From VBWE01 sp943372645 (GTDB taxonomy: Bacteria; Bacteroidota; Bacteroidia; Palsa-965), in NCBI GenBank assembly GCA_943372645.1, contig CALRZN010000026.1, forward strand, positions 6,647 through 70,646: 64,000 nucleotides of DNA. The letters run 5' to 3'. Both the position numbers and the translations under genes were made by a program. Numbering within the stretch: the stretch's first letter is position 1; every line of letters begins with the position of its first letter. Shown here in pieces: positions 34,477-44,030 of the stretch. The notes under the pieces are model-generated. The model did not search any database. It was not told the origin of the DNA and saw only the letters and a list, made by a program, of their open reading frames with translations.

Positions 34477-34941
34477 ATGAAAACAGTACAATCTGCAACC
34501 TGCCCGGTTTCGGCCGAACGAGTAAACGAAAATGTGGTACGCACCATTGCCGCTGCTGTAATTGTACTTGCAGGCATTTCGGTGTTGCTGCATAATTATG
34601 TGCTGCTGCTGTTTCTTGCGGCCGATTTTGCCCTGCGCGCATTTACACCGGGCAACTGGAGCCTGCTGCGTATGCTGGCGGTGCAGCTGGTGCGCCGGTT
34701 CCGCCTGGCCGCACGGCCGGTAGATGCTGCGCCGAAACGGTTTGCGGCTGGTGTGGGATTTGTGTTCGCACTGACAGCGGCGGCAACGCTGTTCTTCGGC
34801 TGGGACATTGCGGCCTATACCATTATCAGCGTACTTGCTGTGTGCGCCCTGCTCGAAGCCGTTTTTGCATTCTGCGTGGGATGCGTGGTTTATTCCTGGT
34901 TAAATCAACTGATGCATGCTTTTCAACCGAAAAACAGGTAG
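34477..34941 (+). CDS. DUF4395 family membrane protein
   Basis: 154 residues. The family signature is present: TCPVSAERVNENVVRTIA near the N terminus and LAADFALRAFTPGNWSLL around residue 47. Hydrophobic segments lie at about residues 22-55, 90-110 and 112-140. A Cys in CPVS and others near the C terminus (FAFCVGC) could serve a redox role. DUF4395 proteins are often close to sulfur and thiol metabolism genes; that is a general observation, not proof. Candidate member of the Rrf2 regulon. Confidence 0.85.
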   Translation: MKTVQSATCPVSAERVNENVVRTIAAAVIVLAGISVLLHNYVLLLFLAADFALRAFTPGNWSLLRMLAVQLVRRFRLAARPVDAAPKRFAAGVGFVFALTAAATLFFGWDIAAYTIISVLAVCALLEAVFAFCVGCVVYSWLNQLMHAFQPKNR

Positions 34942-34971
34942 TCCCGATGAATCAAGAAAAAACCATGCATT

Positions 34972-36132
34972 ATGTCAGTTGTAACCGAAGTGATCCTCGA
35001 ACGGATCAACACGCTGGTGGTGGTCATAAACACCCGCGGAAAAATCGAATATGTAAGTCCTTCCGCACAGCGCATTCTGGGGTATAAACCGGATGAGCTG
35101 CTCGGCGATGGCTGGTATCGCCTTACACGCAATACGCGCAAAGAGCGTGAGGAATTGCGCCGCTTTGTAAGTGAACAGCTCAGCAAACCGGCCCTCACCG
35201 AAACGCGACCCATTGAACGGAAACTCGTGGCCGCCGGCGGAAACACCAAATGGATTTTGTGGAATACCTCGCGCGGCTTTCTGAACAAGATTGTCGCCGT
35301 AGGGCAGGACATTACCGAATACAAACAGGCCGAGCTGCTGTTCCGCGAAAATTACAATACCATCCGGCAACAGCACACTGATGTGCTGGCAAGTATCCGC
35401 TATGCCAGCCGCATTCAGAAAACATTGCTGCCCGCACCGGAGAAAATACGCGCAGCGTTTGCCGATTCGTTTGTGTTTTACCAGCCCCGCGATGTGGTGA
35501 GCGGCGACTTTTATTTTTTCCACGAAAGCGGCAGCAAAGCCATTCTCGTAACGGTTGACTGTACCGGCCACGGCGTTCCGGGTGCGCTGATGACGATGAT
35601 TGCCAATTCGCTGCTGAAAGAAATCATTGTGAAACGCGGCATCTGCAGTCCGCGCGAAATATTATACATCCTCGATGGCGAACTGCAGGAAGCGTTGCAG
35701 CAGGAATCGTTCAGCGCCAACGCCACCGACGGCATGGATGTATCCATCGGTGTGTTCGATCGCGCAGCACAAACGCTGCAGTTTGGTGGTGCATTCCGTC
35801 CTGCACTGCTGCTGCGCGCCGGCGAAATTATTGAACTGGAAGCGAGCCGTTTCCCGATCGGTTTTTACGCCGATGTGCCGAAGGTGTTTGAAGAGCTGAC
35901 GGTGAACACGCAGCCCGGCGACCAGGTGTATTTTTTTACGGACGGGTTCTGCGACCAGTTTGGTGGTGAAGCGAAAAAGAAATTTACACGCAAACGGTTC
36001 CGCGAACTGTTGCAGGGCATGGAACACATGCCGATGAGCGATCAGCTCTCATTTATCAGCTACGCGCTGCGCAACTGGCAGCAGGAGGAAGAGCAGACGG
36101 ATGATATCCTGGTGGCGGGGGTAAGGTTGTAA
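34972..36132 (+). CDS. PAS-domain SpoIIE/PP2C-type serine phosphatase
   Basis: 386 residues, cytoplasmic. A PAS domain covers about residues 8-118 (LERINTLVVVINTRGKIEYV, ILGYKPDELLG, AVGQDITEYKQAE). A coiled linker follows, with DVLASIRYASRIQKTLLP, and then the PP2C-like phosphatase domain with metal-binding aspartates in DVVSGDFYFF, TVDCTGHGVPGALMT, ATDGMDVSIGVFDR and FFTDGFCDQFGG. Such proteins dephosphorylate partners (often anti-anti-sigma factors) in response to a signal sensed by PAS. It is 30 bp downstream of DUF4395 and could be in the same transcript. Confidence 0.9.
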   Translation: MSVVTEVILERINTLVVVINTRGKIEYVSPSAQRILGYKPDELLGDGWYRLTRNTRKEREELRRFVSEQLSKPALTETRPIERKLVAAGGNTKWILWNTSRGFLNKIVAVGQDITEYKQAELLFRENYNTIRQQHTDVLASIRYASRIQKTLLPAPEKIRAAFADSFVFYQPRDVVSGDFYFFHESGSKAILVTVDCTGHGVPGALMTMIANSLLKEIIVKRGICSPREILYILDGELQEALQQESFSANATDGMDVSIGVFDRAAQTLQFGGAFRPALLLRAGEIIELEASRFPIGFYADVPKVFEELTVNTQPGDQVYFFTDGFCDQFGGEAKKKFTRKRFRELLQGMEHMPMSDQLSFISYALRNWQQEEEQTDDILVAGVRL

Positions 36133-36137
36133 GCTCG

Positions 36138-36169
36138 TTGCTGCCGGTTTTCCCGTTTTATTATCTTTG
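36138..36169 (+). promoter_or_regulatory. Promoter of the phosphohexomutase gene
   Basis: TTG (36138-36140), 21 bp and TATCTTTG (36162-36169). The leader to the ATG at 36201 is about 25 nt. Confidence 0.6.
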
Positions 36170-36200
36170 CACTCCTTTGATACAAGCAGACGCAAAACCT

Positions 36201-37607
36201 ATGAGCAAAATTAAATTCGGCACCGACGGCTGGAGGGCCATCATTGCAAATGATTTTACCGTTGAAAACGTAGCCCGTGTAACCGAAGCTGCTGCCACCT
36301 GGCTGAAACGGAATTTCGAAAAACCATCGGTAGTGGTTGGCCACGACTGCCGTTTTGCCGGTGAACTGTTTGCAGAAACGGTTACCAAAGTGTTTGCATC
36401 CAACGGCATCAAGGTATATCTCGCCAAAGGTTTTGTGAGCACGCCGATGATTTCGTACGGTGCGCAGTATTACAAAACTTCTATCGGCGTTATCATCACT
36501 GCAAGCCACAATCCGCCGGCTTACAACGGTTACAAAATCAAGGCGCATTATGGCGGACCGCTCGATCCGGAAAAGGTGCAGGAAATCGAGGACATGATTG
36601 CCCCGCAATCGGTTACGGCACTCGATACCATTTCGGTGGCTGAACTGGAGAAAAAAGGCATGGTGGAATACGTTCCGCTGGAAGATATTTACGTTGCCAA
36701 AATAGAAGCGGCGTTTGACCTCGATGCAATCCGCAACTCGGGCCTCAACCTTGCATACGATGCGATGTTTGGTGCAGGGCAGCGCGTTATCCGCCGCCTG
36801 TTTCCCGATGCCACGTTATTGCATTGTGAACACAATCCCTCATTTGAAGGACAAGCCCCTGAGCCGATTGCGCGCAACCTGAAAGAGTTTTCGGACGTGA
36901 TCCGCATGTCGGGCAATATTGACTGCGGCCTGGCCACCGACGGCGATGCGGACCGTATCGGGTTGTTCGACAGCAAAGGAAATTTCATTGATTCGCACCA
37001 CATCATCCTGCTGCTCATCCATTACCTGAAACATTACAAGCACATGGATGGCAAGGTGTGTACCGCATTCAGCACCACGGTGAAAATAAAAAACATGTGT
37101 GCGCATTACAACCTGCCGCTGGAGATCGTTAAAATCGGTTTCAAATACATTGCGGGCATTATGGTGAAAGAAGATGTATTGCTGGGTGGCGAAGAATCAG
37201 GCGGTATCGCGGTAAAAGGACACATCCCGGAACGCGACGGCATCTGGATGGGACTCATCATCTGGGAATTTATGGCCAAGAGCGGCAAATCGCTCAACGA
37301 CCTGATCCAGGAAGTATATGCCATTACAGGCACGTTTGCGTTTGAGCGCATTGATCTGCACCTGGACGAAGCGACCAAAAACAAAATCGTGGAAAACTGC
37401 AAAAGCGGTGCTTATAAATCGTTCGGCAAATACGAAGTGATCCGCGTGGAAGACCTCGACGGCTGGAAGTTTTTCTTCAACGAAAACGAATGGCTGATGA
37501 TCCGCGCTTCGGGAACAGAACCCGTGCTGCGTACGTATGCCGAAGCACCGACGCAGGAAAAAGCATTTGTGCTGCTCGAAGCCTGCCGGCAGACGTTGCT
37601 GGGGTAA
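36201..37607 (+). CDS. Phosphoglucomutase/phosphomannomutase family protein
   Basis: 468 residues. The four signatures of the alpha-D-phosphohexomutase family are intact: KFGTDGWRA at the start, the phosphoserine loop ITASHNPPAYNG (S102), the metal loop DGDADR (D247, D249, D251), the sugar loop GGEESGGI and the phosphate loop RASGTEPVLRTY. The enzyme interconverts hexose 1- and 6-phosphates; whether glucose, mannose or glucosamine is preferred cannot be told from these motifs. It has its own promoter and is followed by a GCAGT repeat element starting three bases after the stop. Confidence 0.93.
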   Translation: MSKIKFGTDGWRAIIANDFTVENVARVTEAAATWLKRNFEKPSVVVGHDCRFAGELFAETVTKVFASNGIKVYLAKGFVSTPMISYGAQYYKTSIGVIITASHNPPAYNGYKIKAHYGGPLDPEKVQEIEDMIAPQSVTALDTISVAELEKKGMVEYVPLEDIYVAKIEAAFDLDAIRNSGLNLAYDAMFGAGQRVIRRLFPDATLLHCEHNPSFEGQAPEPIARNLKEFSDVIRMSGNIDCGLATDGDADRIGLFDSKGNFIDSHHIILLLIHYLKHYKHMDGKVCTAFSTTVKIKNMCAHYNLPLEIVKIGFKYIAGIMVKEDVLLGGEESGGIAVKGHIPERDGIWMGLIIWEFMAKSGKSLNDLIQEVYAITGTFAFERIDLHLDEATKNKIVENCKSGAYKSFGKYEVIRVEDLDGWKFFFNENEWLMIRASGTEPVLRTYAEAPTQEKAFVLLEACRQTLLG

Positions 37608-37610
37608 TCT

Positions 37611-37774
37611 GATCTTATAAAATAGACAGGGAATAATTATTATTTGAATAAAATAATTCCAGGTCCAAGTTTGCAGTCGGCAGTCAGGCAGTTTGCAGGC
37701 TGTGCGTATTTCAAGGGAAAAGACACTGTTTCTTACACAAACACAACTGCCACTGCGGCTGCCAACTGCCACTT
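37611..37774. repeat. GCAGT palindromic repeat element, copy C
   Basis: GATCTTATAAAATAGACAGG starts three bases after the stop codon of the phosphohexomutase gene. The interior has AATAAAATAATTCCAGG, GTTTGCAGTCGGCAGTCAGG, CAGTTTGCAG, the central GTATTTCAAG and the right arm AACTGCCACTGCGGCTGCC. About 30 bases of the left arm are identical to copy E. The right terminus is lost or diverged. Confidence 0.8.
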
Positions 37775-37862
37775 CTAGTGGGATAGGCCGGTGTGTTCAT
37801 AACATGTTGGCGGATAACATTATCGTAATGATTCGGTTAAGCCGAAATCCAACGGAAAATCC

Positions 37863-37870
37863 TATTTTTG
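37863..37870 (+). promoter_or_regulatory. Putative -7 box of the SprB-repeat gene
   Basis: TATTTTTG fits TAnnTTTG; a TTG at the right distance is missing. The leader to the ATG at 37969 would be about 90 nt and contains an overlapping 43-codon ORF starting at 37881. Confidence 0.4.
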
Positions 37871-37968
37871 TGGCGTTGAAATGAATATCCTACAGTTTCG
37901 CCCCGCGCGTTACGAAACCATTTCAGGCAGATCGATTCCGGCAAACCGATTTTTCCAGTGCTTGAAGG

Positions 37969-40900
37969 ATGTATCAGAGCAAACACAACCATGCGTTTTC
38001 TGCCAGCGGTGATTCACCATCACTTGCCTTACCGGTATATAAACGGACAGGTACCGCACTGAAAAAACTGCTCATCATTTTTATCGCCTGTTTTGCCCTT
38101 GCAGACTGTGCAAATGCACAAACACCTGGGCTTTATATCAATGAAGTTTCGCAGGGGCCTTCCGGCAACAAAGAGTATGTTGAACTGATAGCTGTTGGTA
38201 CCCCAACCTGTTTTTCCATTCCCACACTTGATCTTCGCGGCTGGATTCTTGACGATAACAATGGTTTTCATGCCACCGGTTCAGGAACCGGTATTGCGCA
38301 GGGCTGTATCCGCCTGAGCCAGGATCCGATGTGGGCAGCAATTCCGATAGGCACATTGATTGTGATTTATAATGATGCCGATTTTAACGCCTCCGTTCCG
38401 TCCACCGACCTTATAATGAACGATGGTAACTGCAGGCTCGTTATCCCGGTAAGCAATTGCCAGCTGCTTGAAAAACACACTACTTTGCCGAGTACGGTTA
38501 CATCAACTTATCCTACTACGGGCTATGTATCCTGTGGCAACTGGAACAATGTGTCCATGGCCAATGCGGATGATTCGTTCCAGACAATTACTCCGGCCGG
38601 GGCGCTGTTTCATTCGGTAAGCTGGGGCAATAACACGTTGCTTCCGATTATTTATTTTGCAGGATCTTCAGCCGGACAGGTTTCGCTGATGACGAATGCA
38701 ACCGGAAACAACATCAGCACACAGGCCAACTGGAGCCGCGTAACGGTGGCCGGCAACGAAAGTCCCGGCACGGCCAACAACACGGCCAACCAGAACTGGA
38801 TATGCAGCATGAACAACGGCTGCGTGGCACCCACACCGATAGTTGCAAACATCACACACACAAATGCATCGTGCACCTGCACCGGCTCGGCCACCGTAAC
38901 AGCCACCGGCGGCTTTAACGGTTGCGGTAACGGATATACTTATAGCTGGTCGCCAAGTGGTGGCAATGCCGCAACAGCAACAGGCCTGTGCGCAGGTTCC
39001 TACAGTTGCACTGTTACAGATGTTGCCGGCTGTTCGGTTACAGTAACTGTTGCTATAACAGCAACACCTTCGTACACGTTAAGCAGTGCAATAAATGGCG
39101 TTACCTGTTTTGGTGGTAATAACGGTTCGGCAACGGTTACTCCGGCAGGGGGAACGAGTCCGTTTACCTACAGCTGGTCACCGAGCGGCGGCAATGCTTC
39201 CACCGCAACAGGACTCAGCGCAGGAACATACACCGTAACTGTAATTGATGCAGCCAACTGTACCAATACGATTGTGGTTACCATCACGCAGCCGAATGCA
39301 CTTACATCTGCCGGATCACAAACCAACCTGCTGTGCAATGCGCAGTGCAATGGTTCTGCAACGGTTACTCCTGCCGGGGGAACCGGTCCATACAGTTACA
39401 GCTGGGCACCTTCGGGCGGCAACGCAGCAACTGCATCCGGGCTTTGTGCAGGTACATACACGTGTACCATCACCGATGCGAACGGCTGCACCGCCACACG
39501 CACCTTCAGCATTACGCAGCCGCCCGCACTTACCGGCAGCGGTACACAAACCAACGTTACCTGCAACGCACAATGCACCGGTTCTGCATCAGTGATAGCA
39601 ACAGGCGGCACCGGACCTTACAGTTATGTATGGACACCATCGGGCGGTAATGCATCAACGGCAGCTGCACTTTGCGCGGGTACATATACCTGCAGCATAA
39701 CCGATGCAAATGGCTGTGCAACGACCAGTTCATTTACCATCACGCAACCACCGGCCATTACCGGTACTTCCGCAACACAACCTTCCACCTGTGGCAACAG
39801 TAACGGTACAGCAACCGTTACACCAACCGGCGGAACAGGCCCTTACAATTGCAGTTGGGCACCTTCGGGAGGAAACGCACAGAGCGCAACGAACCTCGCC
39901 GCAGGAACCTATACGATAACTGTTACCGATGCGAACGGCTGCACAGGACAGGTTTCGGTTACTGTAACAAACACCGCAGGACCTACATCAAGTATTACTT
40001 CCGTAACCAATGCATCGTGTTTTGCAGCAATGAATGGTTCTGCAACCATCACCCCTTCGGGTGGCACCGGGCCGTTCGGATGTAACTGGACTCCATCGGG
40101 CGGAACGGGGTTAACGGCTACCGGACTGGGCGCCGGTACATATACTGCAACTATAACAGATGCAAACGGGTGTGTTACTTCATCAACTGTTGTGATTACA
40201 CAACCGCAGGTATTGCTCGGCCAACTCGTATCACAAACCAATGTGCTTTGCAACGGTGGAGCGAACGGCAGTGCAACTGCAGGAAATACAGGCGGTACCG
40301 GACCATATTCGTTTAACTGGCTGCCTTCGGGTGGAACAAATCCGACTGCAACCGGGCTTACGGCAGGCACCTACACCGCAATTATTACCGATGCGAATGG
40401 CTGTACGGCTGCAGCAGTTGCAACAATTACAGAACCACCGGTTGTTACTGCAACCATGGGGTCGCCGGTAAACGTATTGTGTAACGGGGGCACCACCGGT
40501 TCGGCAACTGTTACAGCAGGCGGCGGAGTAGGAGCGTTTACTTACAACTGGCTGCCTTCGGGCGGAAGCAATGCAACCGCTTCGAATCTTGGTGCAGGAA
40601 CATACACGGTAACGGTAACCGATGGCAACGGCTGTGCAGCAACAACATCTGTTACAATTACAGAACCGCTGGCATTAACCAATACAATTACAGGTACGGC
40701 AACTACATGCAATGTGAATAACGGTTCTGCCACCGTAACACCGGCAGGCGGAACAGGTCCATACACCTACAACTGGCTGCCCTCGGGCGGAAGCAATGCA
40801 ACCGCATCAGCACTTGCAAGCGGAAACTATACGGTAACAGTTACTGATGCCAATAACTGCCAGGCAACAGCCAGTGTTACCATAAATCCATCTACCGGTG

Positions 40901-42369
40901 TAAGTATGATTGTCGCCAGCGTTACCAACGCTACCTGCGCAGGCGACTGCAATGCCCAGGCCACGGTAACCCCGTTCGGCGGAACAAGTCCCTACACCAT
41001 TGCATGGCCATCAGGCGGAAGCGGGTTAACGGAAACCGGATTGTGTGCAGGAGGTTATACGGTGCATGTAACTGATTTCAGCGGGTGCACTTCATCCGTA
41101 ACGGTAACGGTAACTGAACCGCTGCCGCTTGCTGTCCAAACCAACACGCCCGGCGTTTTGTGCATCGGGCAGAGCACCACATTAACGACCACAACAACGG
41201 GCGGCACACCGGCTTACACCGAAGTATGGTCACCTGCGGGTCCAACGGTATCACCAAATGCAACAACAACCTATACCGTAGTTGTAACGGATGCAAACGG
41301 CTGTAACGCTGCACCGCAAACGGTTACTGTGAATGTAAATCTGCCGCTTGCGGTTGTGCCTTCGGCCGGTGTGTTCATCTGTCCCGGAAATACGGCTGCA
41401 CTTTCAGCAGCGGCATCGGGTGGCGACGGAAATTATACGTACACCTGGCTGCCAACAACTACCCCGGCAACCGGTCCCGCCGTAAGCGCATCGCCGGGAG
41501 TGAACACGACCTATACGGTTGTTGTTACCGATGGCTGTGGTTCAACAGCAGCTATTGACAGCATTACCGTAACGGTTTCACCGCTGCCTGCAGTAACTTT
41601 TGCGGCCGATACACAGTCGGGCTGTATGCCGCTGTGTGTAACGTTTACGAACACCACGCCGAACTCGTCGCTGTGTGCGTGGGATTTCGGCGACAGCACA
41701 ACATCAACCACGTCGTGTACGCCGCAGCATTGTTACAGCCTGCCGGGCAGTTACGATGTAAACCTGGTGGTAACGGATGGCAACGGCTGTTCCGCTTCAC
41801 TGTTTGTTCCTGGTTTCATCACGGTGTATCCCTTACCGCATGCTGATTTTTCAGTGAATCCGCAACCGGCAACGTTACTTGATCCTGTCATTTATTTTAC
41901 CGATGAATCATCCGGCGCTGCTGCGTGGAGCTGGGACTTCGGCGATCCGCTGAACTCCACTTCGGTGCTGCAAAACGCTACTTTTACGTATGCTGATTCC
42001 GGGCATTATGCAGTAACATTAACGGTTACCAACATCTACGGCTGTACCGACGATACCACCGTAATTGTGGATGTGGAGCTGGACGATACCTTTTACGCCC
42101 CGAATTGTTTTACACCCGACGGCGACGGCACCAACGATGTGTTTTATCCGAAAGGAAGCGGCATTGACTGGAGCACGTTCGAGATGTTGATTTTTGACCG
42201 CTGGGGCAACCTCATCTATAAAACAACAGACATCAATAAACCCTGGGACGGCCGCGTACAGGGCAAAAACGCCCCCGCGCAGATCGATGTGTATGTGTGG
42301 GTGGTCAATTACGAAACGGTGCTGCGCAAACCGTATACGCACATGGGGCATATTTCGCTGGTGCGGTGA
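37969..42369 (+). CDS. Large SprB-repeat surface protein, T9SS type B (CHU_C)
   Basis: 1466 residues. A signal peptide lies unusually deep (hydrophobic LLIIFIACFALADCANAQ after about 33 residues). A lamin-tail-like domain follows (LYINEVSQGPSGNKEYVELI). Ten SprB-type repeats of about 75 residues run from about residue 295 to 1055, each with a CNG-GSATVTPAGGTGPYSY core, SGGNA and a DANGC turn. Then come Ig-like segments, two PKD domains (CAWDFGDSTTSTTSC, WSWDFGDPLNSTSVL) and a type B sorting domain (NCFTPDGDGTNDVFYPKG, LIFDRWGNLIYKTTD). SprB-type adhesins are surface filaments moved by the gliding machinery; the motor genes are not in this window. Confidence 0.92.
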   Translation: MYQSKHNHAFSASGDSPSLALPVYKRTGTALKKLLIIFIACFALADCANAQTPGLYINEVSQGPSGNKEYVELIAVGTPTCFSIPTLDLRGWILDDNNGFHATGSGTGIAQGCIRLSQDPMWAAIPIGTLIVIYNDADFNASVPSTDLIMNDGNCRLVIPVSNCQLLEKHTTLPSTVTSTYPTTGYVSCGNWNNVSMANADDSFQTITPAGALFHSVSWGNNTLLPIIYFAGSSAGQVSLMTNATGNNISTQANWSRVTVAGNESPGTANNTANQNWICSMNNGCVAPTPIVANITHTNASCTCTGSATVTATGGFNGCGNGYTYSWSPSGGNAATATGLCAGSYSCTVTDVAGCSVTVTVAITATPSYTLSSAINGVTCFGGNNGSATVTPAGGTSPFTYSWSPSGGNASTATGLSAGTYTVTVIDAANCTNTIVVTITQPNALTSAGSQTNLLCNAQCNGSATVTPAGGTGPYSYSWAPSGGNAATASGLCAGTYTCTITDANGCTATRTFSITQPPALTGSGTQTNVTCNAQCTGSASVIATGGTGPYSYVWTPSGGNASTAAALCAGTYTCSITDANGCATTSSFTITQPPAITGTSATQPSTCGNSNGTATVTPTGGTGPYNCSWAPSGGNAQSATNLAAGTYTITVTDANGCTGQVSVTVTNTAGPTSSITSVTNASCFAAMNGSATITPSGGTGPFGCNWTPSGGTGLTATGLGAGTYTATITDANGCVTSSTVVITQPQVLLGQLVSQTNVLCNGGANGSATAGNTGGTGPYSFNWLPSGGTNPTATGLTAGTYTAIITDANGCTAAAVATITEPPVVTATMGSPVNVLCNGGTTGSATVTAGGGVGAFTYNWLPSGGSNATASNLGAGTYTVTVTDGNGCAATTSVTITEPLALTNTITGTATTCNVNNGSATVTPAGGTGPYTYNWLPSGGSNATASALASGNYTVTVTDANNCQATASVTINPSTGVSMIVASVTNATCAGDCNAQATVTPFGGTSPYTIAWPSGGSGLTETGLCAGGYTVHVTDFSGCTSSVTVTVTEPLPLAVQTNTPGVLCIGQSTTLTTTTTGGTPAYTEVWSPAGPTVSPNATTTYTVVVTDANGCNAAPQTVTVNVNLPLAVVPSAGVFICPGNTAALSAAASGGDGNYTYTWLPTTTPATGPAVSASPGVNTTYTVVVTDGCGSTAAIDSITVTVSPLPAVTFAADTQSGCMPLCVTFTNTTPNSSLCAWDFGDSTTSTTSCTPQHCYSLPGSYDVNLVVTDGNGCSASLFVPGFITVYPLPHADFSVNPQPATLLDPVIYFTDESSGAAAWSWDFGDPLNSTSVLQNATFTYADSGHYAVTLTVTNIYGCTDDTTVIVDVELDDTFYAPNCFTPDGDGTNDVFYPKGSGIDWSTFEMLIFDRWGNLIYKTTDINKPWDGRVQGKNAPAQIDVYVWVVNYETVLRKPYTHMGHISLVR
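38850..41130 (+). repeat. Ten tandem SprB-type repeats of about 225 bp
   Basis: The protein repeats of the 37969 gene are visible at DNA level as in-frame units of about 225 bp. The most conserved pieces encode GGTGPYSY and AGTYT-TDANGC. Sequence identity between units is partial; the closest neighbours are repeats three/four and eight/nine. Copy number could vary by recombination. Confidence 0.75.
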
Positions 42370-42374
42370 TTTAT

Positions 42375-42580
42375 GATCCTATAAAATAGACAGCAGACAA
42401 ACGCAGGCATTCTTAAAATGACTCCCGGGCTGAGTTTGCAGTTAACAGTTTGGCAGTTGGCAGTTTTGCCCGTGTTTCAGGGAGAATGATCATGTTCCGG
42501 ACAAAAAATCGAAACTGCAAATTGCAAACTGAAAACTGCAAACTAATTACAGGATGCAGAATTTATACGATCGTTTATTT
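42375..42580. repeat. GCAGT palindromic repeat element, copy D
   Basis: GATCCTATAAAATAGACAGC starts five bases after the stop codon of the 37969 gene. The arms are AGTTTGCAGTTAACAG, GGCAGTTGGCAG and, on the other side, GAAACTGCAAATTGC, AACTGCAAACTAATTACAGG. The core has GTGTTTCAGGGAG. The right end abuts the stop codon of the convergent minus-strand gene at 42581. Confidence 0.75.
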
Positions 42581-43228
42581 CTACCTTGAAGTGGGAGCCG
42601 GAATACGAAACACACCCTCCATCCGCACCGTATCTTTCCACGTTTCCAGCTTGCGGGGTTTGTCGGCTTCGAGTGAATACTGCGTCAGCGTTTGTTCGCA
42701 GGTGTAACGCACATAGCCGCGCATTTCTTCGCTGCCCGGTTTGTTTCCGTTTAAAATCAGTTGCTGTTCCAGCGTGCGCCACGAGCTGGTTTCGGTAGGA
42801 AAAACAAACTGCCGGCTGAACTGCATCCGGTATCTGCTTTCGTACACCGCAATGTTTAACTGCCCGCTGTATGCGGCGTTGAAACATTCGAGCGCGATGT
42901 GCAGCGTGTCTTTTTCACCGCGCTGTTTCCAGTGCAGTTCATCGAGGTTGAAAAGCGAATCATTGTTTACAATCACCTGCGCGTAAACGGGAATTTGGGT
43001 AGTGTCAATCAGTTCTTCGCCCAGCGAATCGGCCATTGTACTCGACCATGAACCGTCGTCGTTGATAATCATGAACCACGGGTACTTCGTGTGCGTTGAA
43101 TTAAAAAACGGGTGTTGCAGCGCAGCGTTTTGTTCTGCACGGCTCCATCCGGGGAAACGGTTGTGACTACAGGATATAACAAGGAGGAAAAAAACAACAG
43201 TTGCCGGAAAGAAGCTCCCGTTTTTCAT
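42581..43228 (-). CDS. Hypothetical lipoprotein
   Basis: 215 residues with a lipoprotein signal (FFPATVVFFLLVISC; lipobox LVISC). The mature part is beta-rich with Trp/Tyr and no familiar motif (TKYPWFMIINDDGSWSSTM, YAQVIVNNDSLFNLDELHW). It overlaps tpiA by ATGA, and so is the last gene of the DUF1599-DoxX-permease-tpiA operon. The right-hand end faces the SprB protein gene. Function unknown; envelope location is likely. Confidence 0.7.
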   Translation of the reverse strand: MKNGSFFPATVVFFLLVISCSHNRFPGWSRAEQNAALQHPFFNSTHTKYPWFMIINDDGSWSSTMADSLGEELIDTTQIPVYAQVIVNNDSLFNLDELHWKQRGEKDTLHIALECFNAAYSGQLNIAVYESRYRMQFSRQFVFPTETSSWRTLEQQLILNGNKPGSEEMRGYVRYTCEQTLTQYSLEADKPRKLETWKDTVRMEGVFRIPAPTSR

Positions 43229-44013
43229 GCACCGGTTCTGATCAGCGTATCGCGCATGGCTTTGTGTATCGCCAGGAAATCAGCCGCTTTAAGCGAAGCA
43301 CCGCCGATGAGTCCGCCATCCACATCGGGCAGGGCAAAAAGGCTGGCTGCGTTGGTCGGATTACAACTGCCACCGTAAAGAATAGAAACTGCGGCAGCCG
43401 TATTTTCTCCGAATTTTCCGGCAATGGTTTTGCGGATAAACGCATGCATTTCCTGCGCCTGTTCCGGTGAAGCGGTAACGCCCGTGCCGATGGCCCACAC
43501 CGGTTCGTACGCAATAATGAGTTTGCTGAAATCGCTTTCGCTGAGCAGGAATGCGGCATCGTTCAGCTGGGCTTCGATGGTTTCGAAATGCCCGCCGCTG
43601 TTGCGTTGCTCCAATGTTTCGCCGATGCAGAAAACGGGCGTAAGTTCATTGGCAATGGCGAGCACGAGTTTTTTATAAAGCTGTTCTGCTGTTTCAGCAA
43701 AATACTGGCGGCGTTCGCTGTGGCCGACGATGACGTGTGTGGCGCCGGTACTTTTTATCATTGCTGCAGAAACCTCGCCGGTGTATGCACCACTTTTTTC
43801 GTGGTGGCAGTTTTGTGCGGCAGTGAAAACGGTTGCAGCACTTTCAATGCAGTTGTTTACTTCGCTGAGAAACGGAAAAGGAGGCGCCAGTATGGTGATT
43901 ACCGGGCTTTCGTTATGTTGCTGCAGTGCCGTTTTGATAGCAGCGGCCAGCGCTACGGCTTCGGCATAGCTGTTGTTCATTTTCCAGTTTCCGGCAACAA
44001 TTTTTTTACGCAT
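43225..44013 (-). CDS. tpiA: Triosephosphate isomerase
   Basis: 262 residues. The N-terminal GNWKMN (catalytic Lys11), the IVGHSERR loop (catalytic His), AYEPVWAIGTG (catalytic Glu) and LYGGSCNPTNAASL plus DVDGGLIGGASL phosphate loop are all intact. It interconverts dihydroxyacetone phosphate and glyceraldehyde 3-phosphate. The gene belongs to a five-gene minus-strand operon; the start is 17 bp after the stop of the permease gene and its end overlaps the lipoprotein gene by ATGA. Confidence 0.96.
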   Translation of the reverse strand: MRKKIVAGNWKMNNSYAEAVALAAAIKTALQQHNESPVITILAPPFPFLSEVNNCIESAATVFTAAQNCHHEKSGAYTGEVSAAMIKSTGATHVIVGHSERRQYFAETAEQLYKKLVLAIANELTPVFCIGETLEQRNSGGHFETIEAQLNDAAFLLSESDFSKLIIAYEPVWAIGTGVTASPEQAQEMHAFIRKTIAGKFGENTAAAVSILYGGSCNPTNAASLFALPDVDGGLIGGASLKAADFLAIHKAMRDTLIRTGA

Positions 44014-44030
44014 AGCAGGAGGGGAGCTTG

